Origin: Oscheius dolichura
Taxonomy: Eukaryota > Nematoda > Chromadorea > Rhabditida > Rhabditidae
Assembly (NCBI GenBank): GCA_932521035.1
Contig: OW051496.1
Location: 11,036,001-11,100,000, forward strand
Length of the DNA: 64,000 bases
Direction: 5' to 3'
Shown here piece by piece: positions 33,638-45,556 of this stretch. The translations under genes were made by a program, and so were the position numbers. Below the pieces are notes generated by a model. That model searched no databases. It was not told the DNA's origin and was given only the letters and a program-made list of their open reading frames with translations. The stretch's first letter is position 1. Each line of letters begins with the position of its first letter.

Positions 33638-34969
33638 GAGGACGAGAACTTCTCAGGGTGATGATATTTGTCCGATGGCTCGGTTACAGGGTCACCCCTC
33701 GGCCTTCAATCCATCACACCTTGAGAATCGCGCGGCCCGGAAGAAGATGCCCATTTTTCTAGGCTAGAAAGAGAGAAAAAGCGATGGGGGAAAAACGGCG
33801 ACAGTTGGCAGAGAAGCCTTATCATCTCAGCCGTTTTCAACAAGACAAATGGTGTTCGTCTTGGAGGGGAGAGAAAAGCAACAGGCGCCCGGCATGTCAC
33901 AGAAACAACAAATCAATGTTTCTGGATAATTCGCTCCAATTCGGCAGAAGAATTGCGTCTCTCGGAACATAAATTCAACCAGCGAGAAATTGTACATTAA
34001 TAGGGGTGACAAAGGCGATTGTGCAAGAAGATGGACGGCGTGGCGGGGCACAATGGTAATTACGAAGGGTCAGCGGCTATGGCAGGGGGGAGACCTGGTG
34101 GAGGAGGAGGGGTGATGATATGGCTCGAGCGACGGAGCAAAAAAAGGAGGCCGTGTGAAGGTCAACGGAACGGGACGAGAAGTTTTAAGGTCAGATGATA
34201 GCCATCTTGACTTTTGTCTCGTTGAGGGGGAGGAGACGAGGGAGGATGGAGGATGAGTTACAAAAAGAACCGGTGGCAGGTGCCGTCTTACGTCTTTATG
34301 AGCTCTCTTATGCAGTAATTAGGAAAAATGATGGATGGAGAACAATTGGCCCCTCGTAAAGTGACAGGCAACAGCCGGGACAATCACGTAGATCACGCAG
34401 ATCAATCGGGAAGGGGAAGAGTTCAAGGAGGCAACAAACGGGGAGCTATTGGCTGGGAATGGACACTGCCCGAAGAAGGAGATGGGCGTCCATCGTTTCC
34501 CACAATAAACTCTGCATAAGTAACAATAAAATGTGAGAAATGGAATCGAAAATAGGGACCTGAGAAAGGCGGCCGGCCGCAGAGTGACCTATTGCCTCCT
34601 ATTGTCTCGCACGTCTATGACCACGAGTCATAACAGCCGGGCCATTTCTTTTAACCACTAATAATGGCAAAGAAACCGCCATGTAGCAGGGGGACATGTT
34701 ATATGTTCAGGTGTGATCTGTCACCCACCGGGAGGGGGCTACAAATGGCAGTCGACCCGCTATGGAGGAGGAGGAACGCGGTAGGAGAAAGTACGCAGAG
34801 ACAGGGGAGACACAGGGGGGATGTGGAAGTTTCGCGCGGGAAGAACGTGGACACCTTTTTCCGGGGATGGCCAGATTGATGGCTTGGAAAGTACTCAGTC
34901 AGGGGCGGAGGGGCCGGTTTTGGGGGCGAATGCAGGTGACAGTTATGGGAGTCAAACAGGGGTTTCAAA

Positions 34970-35125
34970 CCATGTCCGGAGGACGGCTCGGTAGCTGCCA
35001 GGAGGATAACCATGCCCATTCCTGGAGGATGGCTGTCTCCTTAACCGGAGGACAGCCAAGCCCGTGCCGGGAGGACGGCCGAGTCCCTTCCCTGATGATG
35101 GAGGTGCCGCGGCCTGGAGGATGAC
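34970..35125. repeat. Minisatellite of GGAGGATGRCC-like units
   Basis: At least seven units such as CCGGAGGACGGCTCGG, CCAGGAGGATAACCATGCCC, CTGGAGGATGGCTGTC and CCGGGAGGACGGCCGAG, about 20-23 bp each. It is the complement of the GGACATCCTCC motif seen in UGGT introns. Confidence 0.65.
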
Positions 35126-37656
35126 CGTGTTTGGAGGTTGAAGAGTCACAAAGCAGCCAAGGAAGAGCAAAACACACACACACAAAATGAAAGACACAGA
35201 ATAACCTGGCAATGTTTGTGTTGTCTCTCCCCTTTTGGCGGCTCAAATTACAGAAATTAGCGTGCCCGGACCAGCTGTCTTCATCCGCCTTCGGTCTCGC
35301 CCAATTTGAGGGGTATCTATTGCCTTCTGACCAGGTGCATACGGTCCGGAGGGGGGAGATTAGCATGATGAGGTCAATACAGGCCGCCGCAGGTGTGTCC
35401 ATCCGGGGGTGGCTAAGAAAATAAGCGAGAAGATGGTAAACAACGCTATTTCTGTGTTGAAAATTGGTGTTGCCGGACATGGCGCCTTCTTATCTCATTT
35501 ACGGGTGATAGCGAGGGGGGACTGCCGGGGGCTCGCGTGCCCCGGGACACCTCCGCGTTCTCTTCCTCTTCAGCTGAATCCCCTTTGAAATAGAATCTTT
35601 GGCCTGATTTTTAAAGTTCTGTCTCTTATTGTCCAAAAAAGCTATTGCTCACCTTCTATTCTTTGAAAAACGCCATTCTATTCATAAGAGAAGACGCCAT
35701 GATTGGAAGGCCGCCTGCCTCCCGTTATGTTTACTTTCTCTCCTTCTATTTTTGAAATATGGGGTCAACCGACCCCTGATACTGTAGCCCCCGCTCCCTG
35801 ATAGTGTTTTTAAAGGCCGGCCTGTCCATATGTTCATTAGTTCATAAGAGAGTACGCCCTGCTCCCGTCTGATCCCAGGAAAGTGACGTCTGCCCCCATG
35901 CTTATGGCCCCCACCGTTATCACTTCCCATTCCTTCCCCAGGAGGAAGCATAAAACTGTCCCGCCAAGTTCCACTTTTCATCCCTACAGTAACCTCTCCC
36001 TAATTCTTACGTCACCAGCTTCCGACTGACGCCTCCTCTAATCCGGTTTCCGGCTTCTCTTCCCCCTTTCTTCGTGATCCTTGTCCTAAAAGGCGGCTCC
36101 TCCTTGAAAATAATCTCTTCCTTCTATTTTTCTTGGAAAATTGACAACGTAGCTTTTCCCTACCTCCCACCGGAAGTTTTATTTGTGCTACCGGAAACGT
36201 GACGCGATGGAAGGGGGGAATGAGGGCAGGCAGCTCGTGGACTCTCAATTGCAACGCACCAAAGAGCCCAGTTACATTCCAAACTACTTTTACCAGCTAA
36301 GAATATCAATTAGCCAGCAAAAAAAAGAGTTTCGTCTATCTAAAAGGTCGAAAGACTTTTGTAGAGTCGTCAGGGAGGTGGGAGGATGGCCGATCCCCCA
36401 TATTTTGGGCGAAATTGGGAAAATGTTGACCTAAATCACTACCACGACGGCCTGTACCTGGTCTCTCTGGGTTCTGTGACTAGCATAGAATACCCCTTAC
36501 TCACTTGGATACACTGCCACCGTGAATTTTATCCCTAAAGAACCGTGGCCGACAAGGTCCCCCCTTGTCCTCTCCAATCTCCCTCCTCCTCCCTGCAGAT
36601 CCTTCGGTCTAGACTTTCCATCTCTCTCTCTCTCTCTTTTTTCTCTCCCAGCTGCAAGACTGTTGTTGTCGGATTTGCAGGAAAGAGAGAGAGGATTCGT
36701 TCTCTGTACCGGGTGGACGAAAGAGTGCAGGGAACATGTGCAGCCTGGTGCGGCCGCGTTGCCGAACCTTACTCATCCACAGGGATTACTGGGTCACCCC
36801 TGACTCATCTTGTTAAATTTTTGGGGTAGGAGGAAAGGACCTTGAAGATATCGTGTCAGGGCCAAATATTTTCCGAGAAAAGGGGAGGAGAGATAGCTTA
36901 ACACGAGGAATATGAATCATAGATGTATTTGCTCTCTCTGCCCGATCTCCTCCTCCTTCTACACCTCCGAAAATTTGACCGGGGTAATCGGCTTATCCGT
37001 CGTCTGGTCCCATCCTTTTTCTTGAATAACACAGCCCCCCAGTTGACGTCTTTTATGTACACGTCCCACACAGAACCAATGGCGATATTTATCCGGCCCC
37101 GACGTCAGTCGTCAGCCGGCCAGCTCTCATTGACGTCGGAAGGAAGTCCGTCGCTTGTTGTTGTTGGATATTGGGCTATCAATTAATTGTTGAAGTAGAG
37201 AGGAGGAAGGTAACATGACTTCTTTTTTTCCCTATGTGAGCAGCTGCTCTCTCGCCCGAGAGGTGAAAGTGTATTCTCTCTGCCCGGCAGTAGTAGTCAA
37301 AGAATTAATCCCCCATTCTCCTCCCATCCAGTTCTTTGTCTCCCTCTTTCTCTCATGAAGTGTCTTAATTGAAATCGACATGGCTAATAAGCCTCCTCTC
37401 TTCCTCTTCCGTGTTTTGGTTCCTTCAGCGGGGACCAAACCTCAGGTAGCCAAGGGGATGCGTCTGTTTTCCTTCAGGGTTTCACAATCCTACGCCAGCT
37501 ACCTCTTGGTTTATGAAATTTGGACTCAATCTGACTGATACAGCTGGCGAGGTAAACAAGCCACTCTATAATGACTGTGCTCCGCTCTTTTCTTCCGCTT
37601 CCCCACCTAGATAAAGCCAGCAACAACCTACTGTAGCTAGAGGACTACAAGAACTA

Positions 37657-37679
37657 TGCCGAGATTCTACGGGTGCGAG
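37657..37679. repeat. Half copy of inverted-repeat element
   Basis: TGCCGAGATTCTACGGGTGC without a detectable left arm. Confidence 0.55.
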
Positions 37680-38950
37680 TGCGCGAAATCCGTCTGCCAG
37701 TTTGAACCGTCCCGTCTTATCAAAAAGCATGATGTTTCCTTCCCTCTCGAGGGGTTAAACCTCACTCCGTAAACAGAGATCTCTCGCTCTCTTTCTTGAG
37801 CAAAATAAAAACATGTCGTGGCCTTTTTCTACGAAAAGTTCAATGAGCTCCCGCGCTCTCTCGGCCAGGGGGAATGTCAAAGCCCAGCGGCTATTTTGAC
37901 CCGCTCTCTCTCTCTCTCTAAATTTGCCAGAGTCTTTCCGTAACTTGTTTGTGTCGGCAGCTGCTCTGGGTGCCTCCTCGTGACTCCTCCCATCACACGT
38001 GCATTTCAAGAAGGGGAGCCGGCCGGCATCCTCTTCGTCCGGGTAGCTACAACCCTCTATTTACCCCAGCTTCACCTCCTTCCTCTTCATCCGTACTAAT
38101 AATCGAGAGCGGGACCGTTTCCCCTTCCCTGTGAGAATCAATTCCTTCCGAGCCGCCCTGCGTCCTTGACCGTCTGGCTTCTCCCGTGTCTGGCTCAATG
38201 CCTCGGGGGCTAGTTGAGACTGGCCCGCCCCGTCCTGACTCTGTCCCCCTGCTTCCTTCTGGCTATCACATTTTCCCTCTCTCGGCATATATTGAACACT
38301 TAAATTCGAGCATTTCCCCCTGCTTTTCGTTTCTTTGATATCTGTTCTTTGAACGCGGCGCTTTCCTCCCCCCAAAAATCAGTCGATAGCTGCTGAGGTC
38401 AGCTCTCTCGCTTTGCGTCATGTTGTTCCTCGCCTCGCGCCATTCGTGTCCCCATTCGAAATCCCTTCCCTTATTACTTATGTTGCCCACGCTGATCTCC
38501 TCCCAAAGATCACATTCTCCCTCAAAAACATCATCTCCAAGTCCACGCTCCATAATTTCTTCTCGAGACCCTTCTCCTCCCCTTCCAAATGAATAATAAT
38601 AGTTTTCTGATCGACTGCCCGCTTGTTTCCCAGTCGGCTTGTTTTCATCCGGTTCCCCTCTCTAAAAAAAGCTTTCCCGCTCCTTTCCATGATTGTATTC
38701 ATTTCCCTCAAAGTGCTACAATCCGCATAAGACCCGGCTTATTCGTATTCCATACAAAAGGCCTGCCATTGTTCACCCTTCCCCATACAGAATATTATTC
38801 TCCCATATTATTCATTGTTTGGATTGGCTTGTTTTGACTATTCTCCTCGCCAAACATGTGACCTTCTTTCAATCAAAAAACGCCAAATTACCAGCTAGAA
38901 TTACAAGACTCCTTTTGGATTTGTCGTCCTCCCCCGCATTACCCGTCTGC

Positions 38951-38972
38951 CGCACCCGTAAAGCCTCAGCAG
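38951..38972. repeat. Half copy of inverted-repeat element
   Basis: CGCACCCGTAAAGCCTCAGC without a detectable right arm. Confidence 0.5.
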
Positions 38973-40608
38973 TTGAAGTTTCCCCCTTTCCATTCACTTC
39001 CTTATCTTTCCTCTTGTATTCTAAAGCAGTACTGCTGCAAATATTCCCGGTAAATTGAGCAAGATGCCGTCTAATTAAGCTAATTCGGATTACCCTCCAA
39101 ATATGTCCTCTTCCCCCAAATCCCAGTAATCCTCCTCCGGCTATTCTCTTATTAATCTGCCCATCCTTTTCTCCCCTCGTTAAATCTTCCCCGAACAATA
39201 AAAAACTTTCAGTTTCCCACATCTCGTCGCCGAAACGAGAAGTGCTACAGAGACGAAGCAGTGCTATGAGAATTGGCTCATCCGTCAGCCCAGTTAGGTG
39301 AGTCTCCTCTTTTTATATTTGCCGACTTTAATCCTACTCCAAAATGGGGGAAGAGTCGGTTCCCTGTGTGTACTTATGTAGATGACAGAGGGGCACGTTT
39401 ACCTCCGACCGCCCCGCCACCAGCAGCACACTGTCCTCCTCCTCTCGCTCATCCTTGATAAGATTTGCCGCCCACCACCAGTTGAGGCTGTCTTGACTTT
39501 GTTGACCATGGTCATGCGTTGAAGAGAAGAAAAAGAGAACGGCTGACGTCTTGTATTTGGAATTAATTTAATATCACATCATAGCCAAGCCGGCCCTTTC
39601 CATATCTCTATGCCCCTTTCCTTTTCTTCTTCTCTACCTAACTAGGGGGCCAAATTTGACCGTAATGGACTAGAGCTGCTCAATTTGGACCCTCGGGGGC
39701 TGGAGAGGAATCTTTGATCGAGTAAGCTCAACTTTTGCCCCCTCCAGGATAACAGCCTTGTGAGATCACGCGGAGTCTGTTACAAAGTTTCGGATCTAAG
39801 AGGCTCAGGGGCCAGCTGACCACGGATGAGGGAAAGGAGGCCAGAGAGAGAGCTGTTTTCCCACCAGGGTACAGCTTATACTCTCGTTTTGTTTTCCCCA
39901 CGCTCACGTTCCTTTGTCCTCGGGGGGAGATGTTCCAATCAGCAATCAACACAGTATCCAGTGTCAGGCTTCCGGGATGCTACGGAGATTGTGTTCAATA
40001 AAGAGAATGGCTCCCTTTTTTGATATTGAACTTGTATTTTCCTTATAAAACCCGAGATCAGAGGGAAAGGCGGGGGATGAGCCACTAACGGGCCGTTTGT
40101 AATATGACAGTCATCCTCTAAACTAGGAAAACATTGCTGGTGACCTATTACCCCCTTCTCAAGGTCATATTTCCTTTTTGGCCACTCTGCCAAGGCTTTT
40201 TACTCTCCTCCTCCAGTGGAATGTCCGGGGACAGCTCCTCCAGGCTCTGTAGGGGCCACTGGTGGTCTCTGCCACTAGGACCCCGGGAGGATGACTTTTA
40301 GATGTAATAATAATATAAATAATACCCTTTCAGCCGGTTGGTAACGAGTGACTTGGCTCCGGCTGCCGAGTATTGCCGAGCACAGCACGACTGCTCCTGC
40401 CGCCGTTGACTATCTAAGTCCCAGTATCTAGCGACTCGCTTCGACTGCGTCTTTCTACGTCCACCTTAATTGGTTCTCTTCTTCTTCTTCTTCTTTAATT
40501 AAAAAAGTTTGTTTTCTCTTTTTTTCTCTCTCACAATAATTGTATTTTCAGAGGTTCTTCTCTTAAAAACAAAACAAACCCCCCAAAATTCCACCAAATC
40601 CACTCACA

Positions 40609-41393
40609 ATGGGCAGCGCCACCCAACAAAAAAGAGTACTAGCGCAGAACCCGGCCTATTTCAAGCCAGCGCCGAGTGAGATCAACTACGGCCGAATGAA
40701 GTGAGTTAGCCTTTATTTCATTAGGGGCACTCGCACCCGTAGAATATCGGCAGCAGGGAGAAATCCCCCTGCCGAGACAGTACAGGAAGCCTGCCACCGG
40801 AATCCCCTTCAAGAATGAGCTTCTCCTTTTCCAGATTCCTAATAACGGATCGGCCAACGGACAGCACGATAAATAACTTTATCGAGGAGCTGGACAAGCA
40901 CCAGGCCCGGTCAGTCGTCCGCGTCTGTGAGCCGACCTACGAGATCAAACCCCTTTCGGAGCACGGTATTGACGTCCTCGACTGGGAGTTCAACGACGGC
41001 AGTCCGCCTCCCCCGGAAGTCATCGAGAAATGGCTTCAACTTGTCCGGGCCTCATTCAAAGAGCATCCGGAAAACTCCATTGCCGGTAAGGCTTGTCTTC
41101 TCTCCAGGGATAGTATGAATTTTAGTGCATTGCGTAGCAGGACTCGGCCGGGCACCCGTCCTTGTCGCCTTGGCCCTGATAGAAGCCGGAATGAAGTACG
41201 AGGATGCCGTTGAACTTATCAGAAAGTGAGTACCATCCTCTTTTTCTTAATTTTATATTGAATATTTAGGCAGCGGCGAGGAGCCCTCAATCAGAAGCAG
41301 CTGACCTTCCTCGAGAAGTATAAGCCGACGGGCGAGCTCCGGAAGCTGCGATATTCGGTCGATGGCAAGCCCAAAGCCTGCTGTATCATGTAA
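40609..41393 (+). CDS. PTP4A/PRL-type prenylated protein tyrosine phosphatase
   Basis: Small dual-specificity-like phosphatase of membranes; family members bind CNNM magnesium transporters. Four exons (40609-40700, 40835-41085, 41126-41225, 41270-41393) give 188 residues. The P-loop is [10 protein letters not shown] (Cys at about 117, Arg about 123), with alanine after the arginine as typical of PRL. The WPD-like loop [10 protein letters not shown] carries the acid Asp, and FLITDRPT begins the core. The C-terminus KACCIM is a CaaX box for farnesylation, preceded by the basic [11 protein letters not shown]. The N-terminal extension (about 22 residues) is longer than in vertebrate PRLs. AATAAA at 41597-41602 is a likely poly(A) signal. 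Intron 1 holds an inverted-repeat element. Confidence 0.95.
40733..40787. repeat. Inverted-repeat element copy (PTP4A intron 1)
   Basis: GCACCCGTAGAATATCGGCA and CTGCCGAGACAGTACAGG with a 15-bp spacer. Confidence 0.75.
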
Positions 41394-42636
41394 TCCCCTA
41401 TCCATATTGTCTTTTCTCTTCCCTTCCTTCCCTCTTTTCCCGGTGGGGAATATCTTTCTCTCTATCTGTTTCAGTACCGTTATCCCTTTATCTCAGATAC
41501 CAGAAGTTTTACGAAAAAGAAATTCTTTCTTCCCCATCCGATGCCTCTCCTGTCACTTTCCTCTGTATCTGTCTGTTTTTATCAATTGATCTTCTAAATA
41601 AATCGGATATCCGGATCATTTGTTTCTTTGTATTATCCAGTAGAGGGAGGATCCCATAAAGTTCGCCGGCCTTCCGATATCAGTCGTTTTTCACTTTGAA
41701 ATTGGTTCAACGCGCCCAATGCGCAATCGTTTGGGGACAGAGTTGAAAAATGTCTACCTAAAATATATCATTTTGTAGAGGAAAGTCTGGGCTACATTTT
41801 GAATATAAAAACATCTACTTTCATCAGAATGCAGTCCCAAAACTGTGGAGGCCTCTTGTGGTCATTTTGGAGACGAATACCAACCGGGAGTGAACAAGTT
41901 CTTCCAGGTGTTTCCGTCTTCCCCCAAGCGGGAGGTCGCTCGCCATGCCCATTGGAGTCTGACAAGCACCCAATGAGCCTCGTCCGGATCTCTCTCTCTC
42001 TCCTCCTCGTTTTTTGGCATTCTCTGTTTAACCTCTTCCTCCAGTTGCCCATAAAGAAGAGGCTAATCCTTGACCGCATGGATCATCAGAGGTGCCAAAG
42101 AAACCGGCCCGTCAAGCTTTTTCAAAGGACATTTGTAATGGATCGTTGTCGCCTTTGTCCTCCATCCTAGCCAGCTCCTCTCCTCCGAGGAATACAGTCT
42201 AATTTCCCTAGTCAAGTAGATATTTTGGCAAATTATCCTCCGCCCGCGAGAGAGAGGCAAAGAAATGGAGATGGTTATCCGAACCGGGGAGAGCTAGCAC
42301 TCCGAGTGAAATTACACGGGTGGACAGGCTTCTTCTCTTTCCTTCCGCGCAAAAGGCACGGCTGTTATTGCAGTCCGCAGCGGCAGGCGGCGACCGTTGA
42401 CGGTCAGGGAGACGAGAGACCAGTTTCGACTGCCTCCTTGAAGCTTATCCGCTACTCTGCCCACAACCGCCAAATTGAATCGATCCCTCATTTGAAGACG
42501 TTCCAGTCCGAGTGTCAGTTTCCACAAATTATCACCTTTTGATTGCCATAAGTCACACCTAATCAATTTGGCCCTCCCTCTCTCATCCTCTACTTGTCTC
42601 CATCTTCCCTCCATTTCTACCTTTTCCAGGGGCCTT
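41394..42636. other. Intergenic region between PTP4A and the Gly/Gln-rich gene
   Basis: First 210 bp is PTP4A 3' UTR. Beyond that no exon is supported; the minus-strand open frame overlapping 42312-43181 is a shadow of the Gly-rich exon. Confidence 0.5.
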
Positions 42637-45284
42637 ATGCTCTTCCCCAGTCTTCTTCTCCTCTTCTCCATAAGCGGCACCCATGCCCAATTTGCTGAGA
42701 TAGCCTCCTTGGCCACATCCTTACTTGGTGGCGGTCTCGGCGGCTTAGGAGCAGCCGGATCAGCCGCAGCCGGCGCCGGTTCAGCTGCCGGAGCTTTAGG
42801 CCAAATTGGGCAGTGTAAGCGACCCGTTCCCTCCAAAACTTGGAGACCTTTCAGTATACCAGCTGGCTCAAGGAGCCCTCCAGCTGACCAGTACAGGCGT
42901 CGGGGTGCTGAACCAAGCCACCGAGGGCAATTGGTTCCCAGCCGCGTTGGAAACAGCCGCCAAGAATGGAGAAACCCTTCATAAAACTGGAGGAGGAGGA
43001 GGAGGACTAGGAGGACTAGGAGGACATGGACTGCCAGGCCTTGGTGGAGGTGGAGGAGGAGGAGGACTTCCCGGTCTCGGCGGGTTGATGGGACTCGGCC
43101 CTCTTGGTCCAAGGCCAGGTGGTAGTGGTGCCGGAGTAGGCCCCGAATTTGGAACAAGTAGGGAGTGACCGAGACAGCCAATCCAAAATGTGTAGGCTTC
43201 CCTGCTCCGGATGTGGATGACTATAACGAGGATTTGGACGTCCTGATCCCTGCAACAACTCCAAAACCTAAAGATCCGTTTGAAGAAGTGGAGGACAGGG
43301 ATCTACAGAGGCCGACGGTGCCTACAACAAGGGCAGCAACTACCACAACGGAGGATGTCACCCTTTTCCCAGATGAGGTAGGAATCATCACTCTTTTGAA
43401 GAGGTAGTCTTGTAGGAAGAGGAAGAGTTCGCCACCCCTGCTCCGACTGCCCCTCCCAAGAAACAAATCCGCATTGAACTGCCAAAGGAGGAAGAGGACT
43501 ACTTAGACCAGGTAACGAAGGAGGACGGCTCCGAGGTGGAGGTGACCAATAGGGAGAAGAAGGACGGCGACGAGATCCTGGTGAGTTCTAGTCTGCCGGC
43601 TACAGAGAGAGAGAGATGCTTCCAGCTTCCTAGAAAAGTGCCCAAGGCTGTTGCTGCCAACTTCCAAGTCGACCCGAAACCGGAAGAATTAAAAAAAGAC
43701 AAGAAGGTGCCCAACCTGGAGAGACTCCTGGACACGCTGAGACAGAAGAGCAGCCTCTCGGAGGAGGAGATCATGGAACTGATTGGGCAGGTCGAAGGCA
43801 ACGGGAACATTGAACAGCCGCCCAAGATTGACTTCAATTCGGGGGTTCAGAATATCGCAGAGAAGGTAGGGAATCCCCTCCTTCCTTTTAAAGACATCTA
43901 CCTGTAGAAAGTGGACCATAGAAAGAGAATAATTGACGCATCGAGGAGGATTGACGCCAACTGGAGGGGTCAGCCAGTTCACGGCCACCGTCTAACTACT
44001 GTCACTATTCCCGTTACCCAGCCACCAACACCGGCTCCATTTGTTCATTCCACGGCCGTATTCGAAGACGTGGTGAATAACCGACTGCAGAGGGAGATCA
44101 TCGCGGCAGGGCATGATAAGGACCTGGCCCAGGCGAGAGCCGATCCCAAGCAAATAGTCAATAAGGTCGGTTCACTAGGGTTTTTTTCACGAAGAGAATT
44201 ATCTCATTCTTATCTTGATCGGTGACGTCTATTGCTTCAGGTTTCGCCTCCTCGACAAGGCCCGGCACAGCCTGTTCCAGCCCTTCCTCGGCCTAGCCCC
44301 GCTCCTACGCAGTTAGCACCAGCAACTGCTGCTCCTTACACCTATCCTCCCAATTATGGACAGACGAGACCTGCTGTCCTTGTTGGCCAGCAGCAGTATG
44401 CCGCTCAACAGCCACAGGCTCCCGTTTATCAAGCTGCCCCTCAACAGGCATCTGTTCAAGGATCGCCGCTAGTCCAACAGGCAGCCCAACAGCCAGCCCA
44501 GCAGACAGTACAGCCCTACCCGGCTCAAACCTACCCAAATCAGTACTACTATCAAAATCAACTCCAGCAGGTGCCAGCCTCCTATCCAATCCAGCAGCAG
44601 CAGTATTATCCCCAATACCAGCAGTACCAGCAATACCCCTGGACACAGCAGCAGCAGTATCCATACTATTATCAGCAGAACTATCCCCAGCAACAACAAC
44701 AGTACCATACCCAGCAAGTGCAAGTCCAGCAGCAGCCACAGCCTCAGCCTCAACTGCAGCAGACGGCTCCTCAAGGTGTGGCACAACAACAGCCACAGGG
44801 CCCTCAAGGAGGACAACAGCAACCAGCTGCTCAATTAGGAGGTCAACAGAGAGGTCAACTCAATCAAGGAGCAGCTCAACCTGTCCAACAGCAGCAGGCT
44901 GCTCCCCAGGGTCAGAGACAGGTAGAGCCGGCCCACCGCCCAGTAGCCAATAACAAGTAAGGCATTTGGCTGATAAACTGATAGAATTAATACACAGGGT
45001 GGTGCAGAATGTGAACGGGATGTCGAATACAGTCTACACGAACAAGCCAGGACAGGAGAAGTTCTTCTTCACCCCATCGAAGGAGGCAGTCGTAAGGGGA
45101 CGACGAAACCAGGCCCTGGTTAGTTGGAGCAGGATTATTGTAGGAAAACGTATATTTAGGGAGCTAGGATAATCAGACAGGAGTCGACAAAAGCACCTCA
45201 GAAGCGATTCTACCCGAGGACAGCTCGAACCCAGCCACTGACGACACCCTTGCCGGTCGGTCGCGGAGGAACGCGTGCTGCTAA
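42637..45284 (+). CDS. Large secreted Gly-rich/Gln-rich low-complexity protein
   Basis: Family not recognised; composition fits an extracellular structural (cuticle- or eggshell-type) protein. Nine exons (42637-42814, 42855-43157, 43196-43377, 43416-43580, 43626-43865, 43908-44165, 44241-44956, 44998-45118, 45177-45284) give 756 residues. A signal peptide (MLFPSLLLLFSISGTHA) is followed by Ala/Gly-rich sequence and a GLGGLGGHGLPGLGG block (about 100-155), then an acidic Thr/Pro/Glu region with TTTTEDVT, a charged probably helical part (EEEIMELIGQVEGNGNIEQ), a conserved-looking AVFEDVVNNRLQREIIAAG, a roughly 200-residue Gln/Pro/Tyr-rich exon (runs like QQQQYYPQYQQYQQY), and a basic tail ending RSRRNACC with a terminal Cys pair. 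ATG follows CTTTTCCAG by seven bases. Gln codons are mixed CAG/CAA, so the run is not a simple triplet expansion. Confidence 0.75.
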
Positions 45285-45556
45285 CCCATCGCTAACCAAG
45301 AACTAACGGGGATATCGAGGTAGGCAGCTGGCTAATGCTCTCTTTAGCGACGTCTCTTATTCTTTGCTGTGTTCTATTAACTAATTAAAGAGCTTCCAGC
45401 AACTACAGCTGCGACTGCCCGACGGTATTCAAGCAGAAGGCAATCTATTGGTAAACAGGGACCCCGAGAGTCTCTACTCCTCCCATTTCTACTACGTGTA
45501 TCCACAGATTCACTAACATATTTTGTACATATATGTGAATAATATTATTGTTACTT

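Larger units (their letters stand above)
30928..40608. other. 9.7-kb gene-poor region between divergent RYK-like and PTP4A genes
   Basis: No exon chain with homology was found on either strand. A minus-strand open stretch around 32479-32900 (RRKEFKQKCSRALLSLLLTK...) follows an acceptor TTCGGCAG and could be a last exon of an unrecognised gene. The region holds GT microsatellite near 32140-32178, CT microsatellites (36615-36640, 37906-37920), a GGATGACC minisatellite (34970-35125) and one full plus two half inverted-repeat elements. From about 36.5 kb the plus strand is markedly C+T rich. Confidence 0.5.

Noticed and set aside
44305-44834. Minus-strand Leu- and Val-rich frames opposite the Gln-rich exon
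   Set aside because: CAG/CAA repeats read backwards give Leu/Val-rich frames; no splice or homology support.
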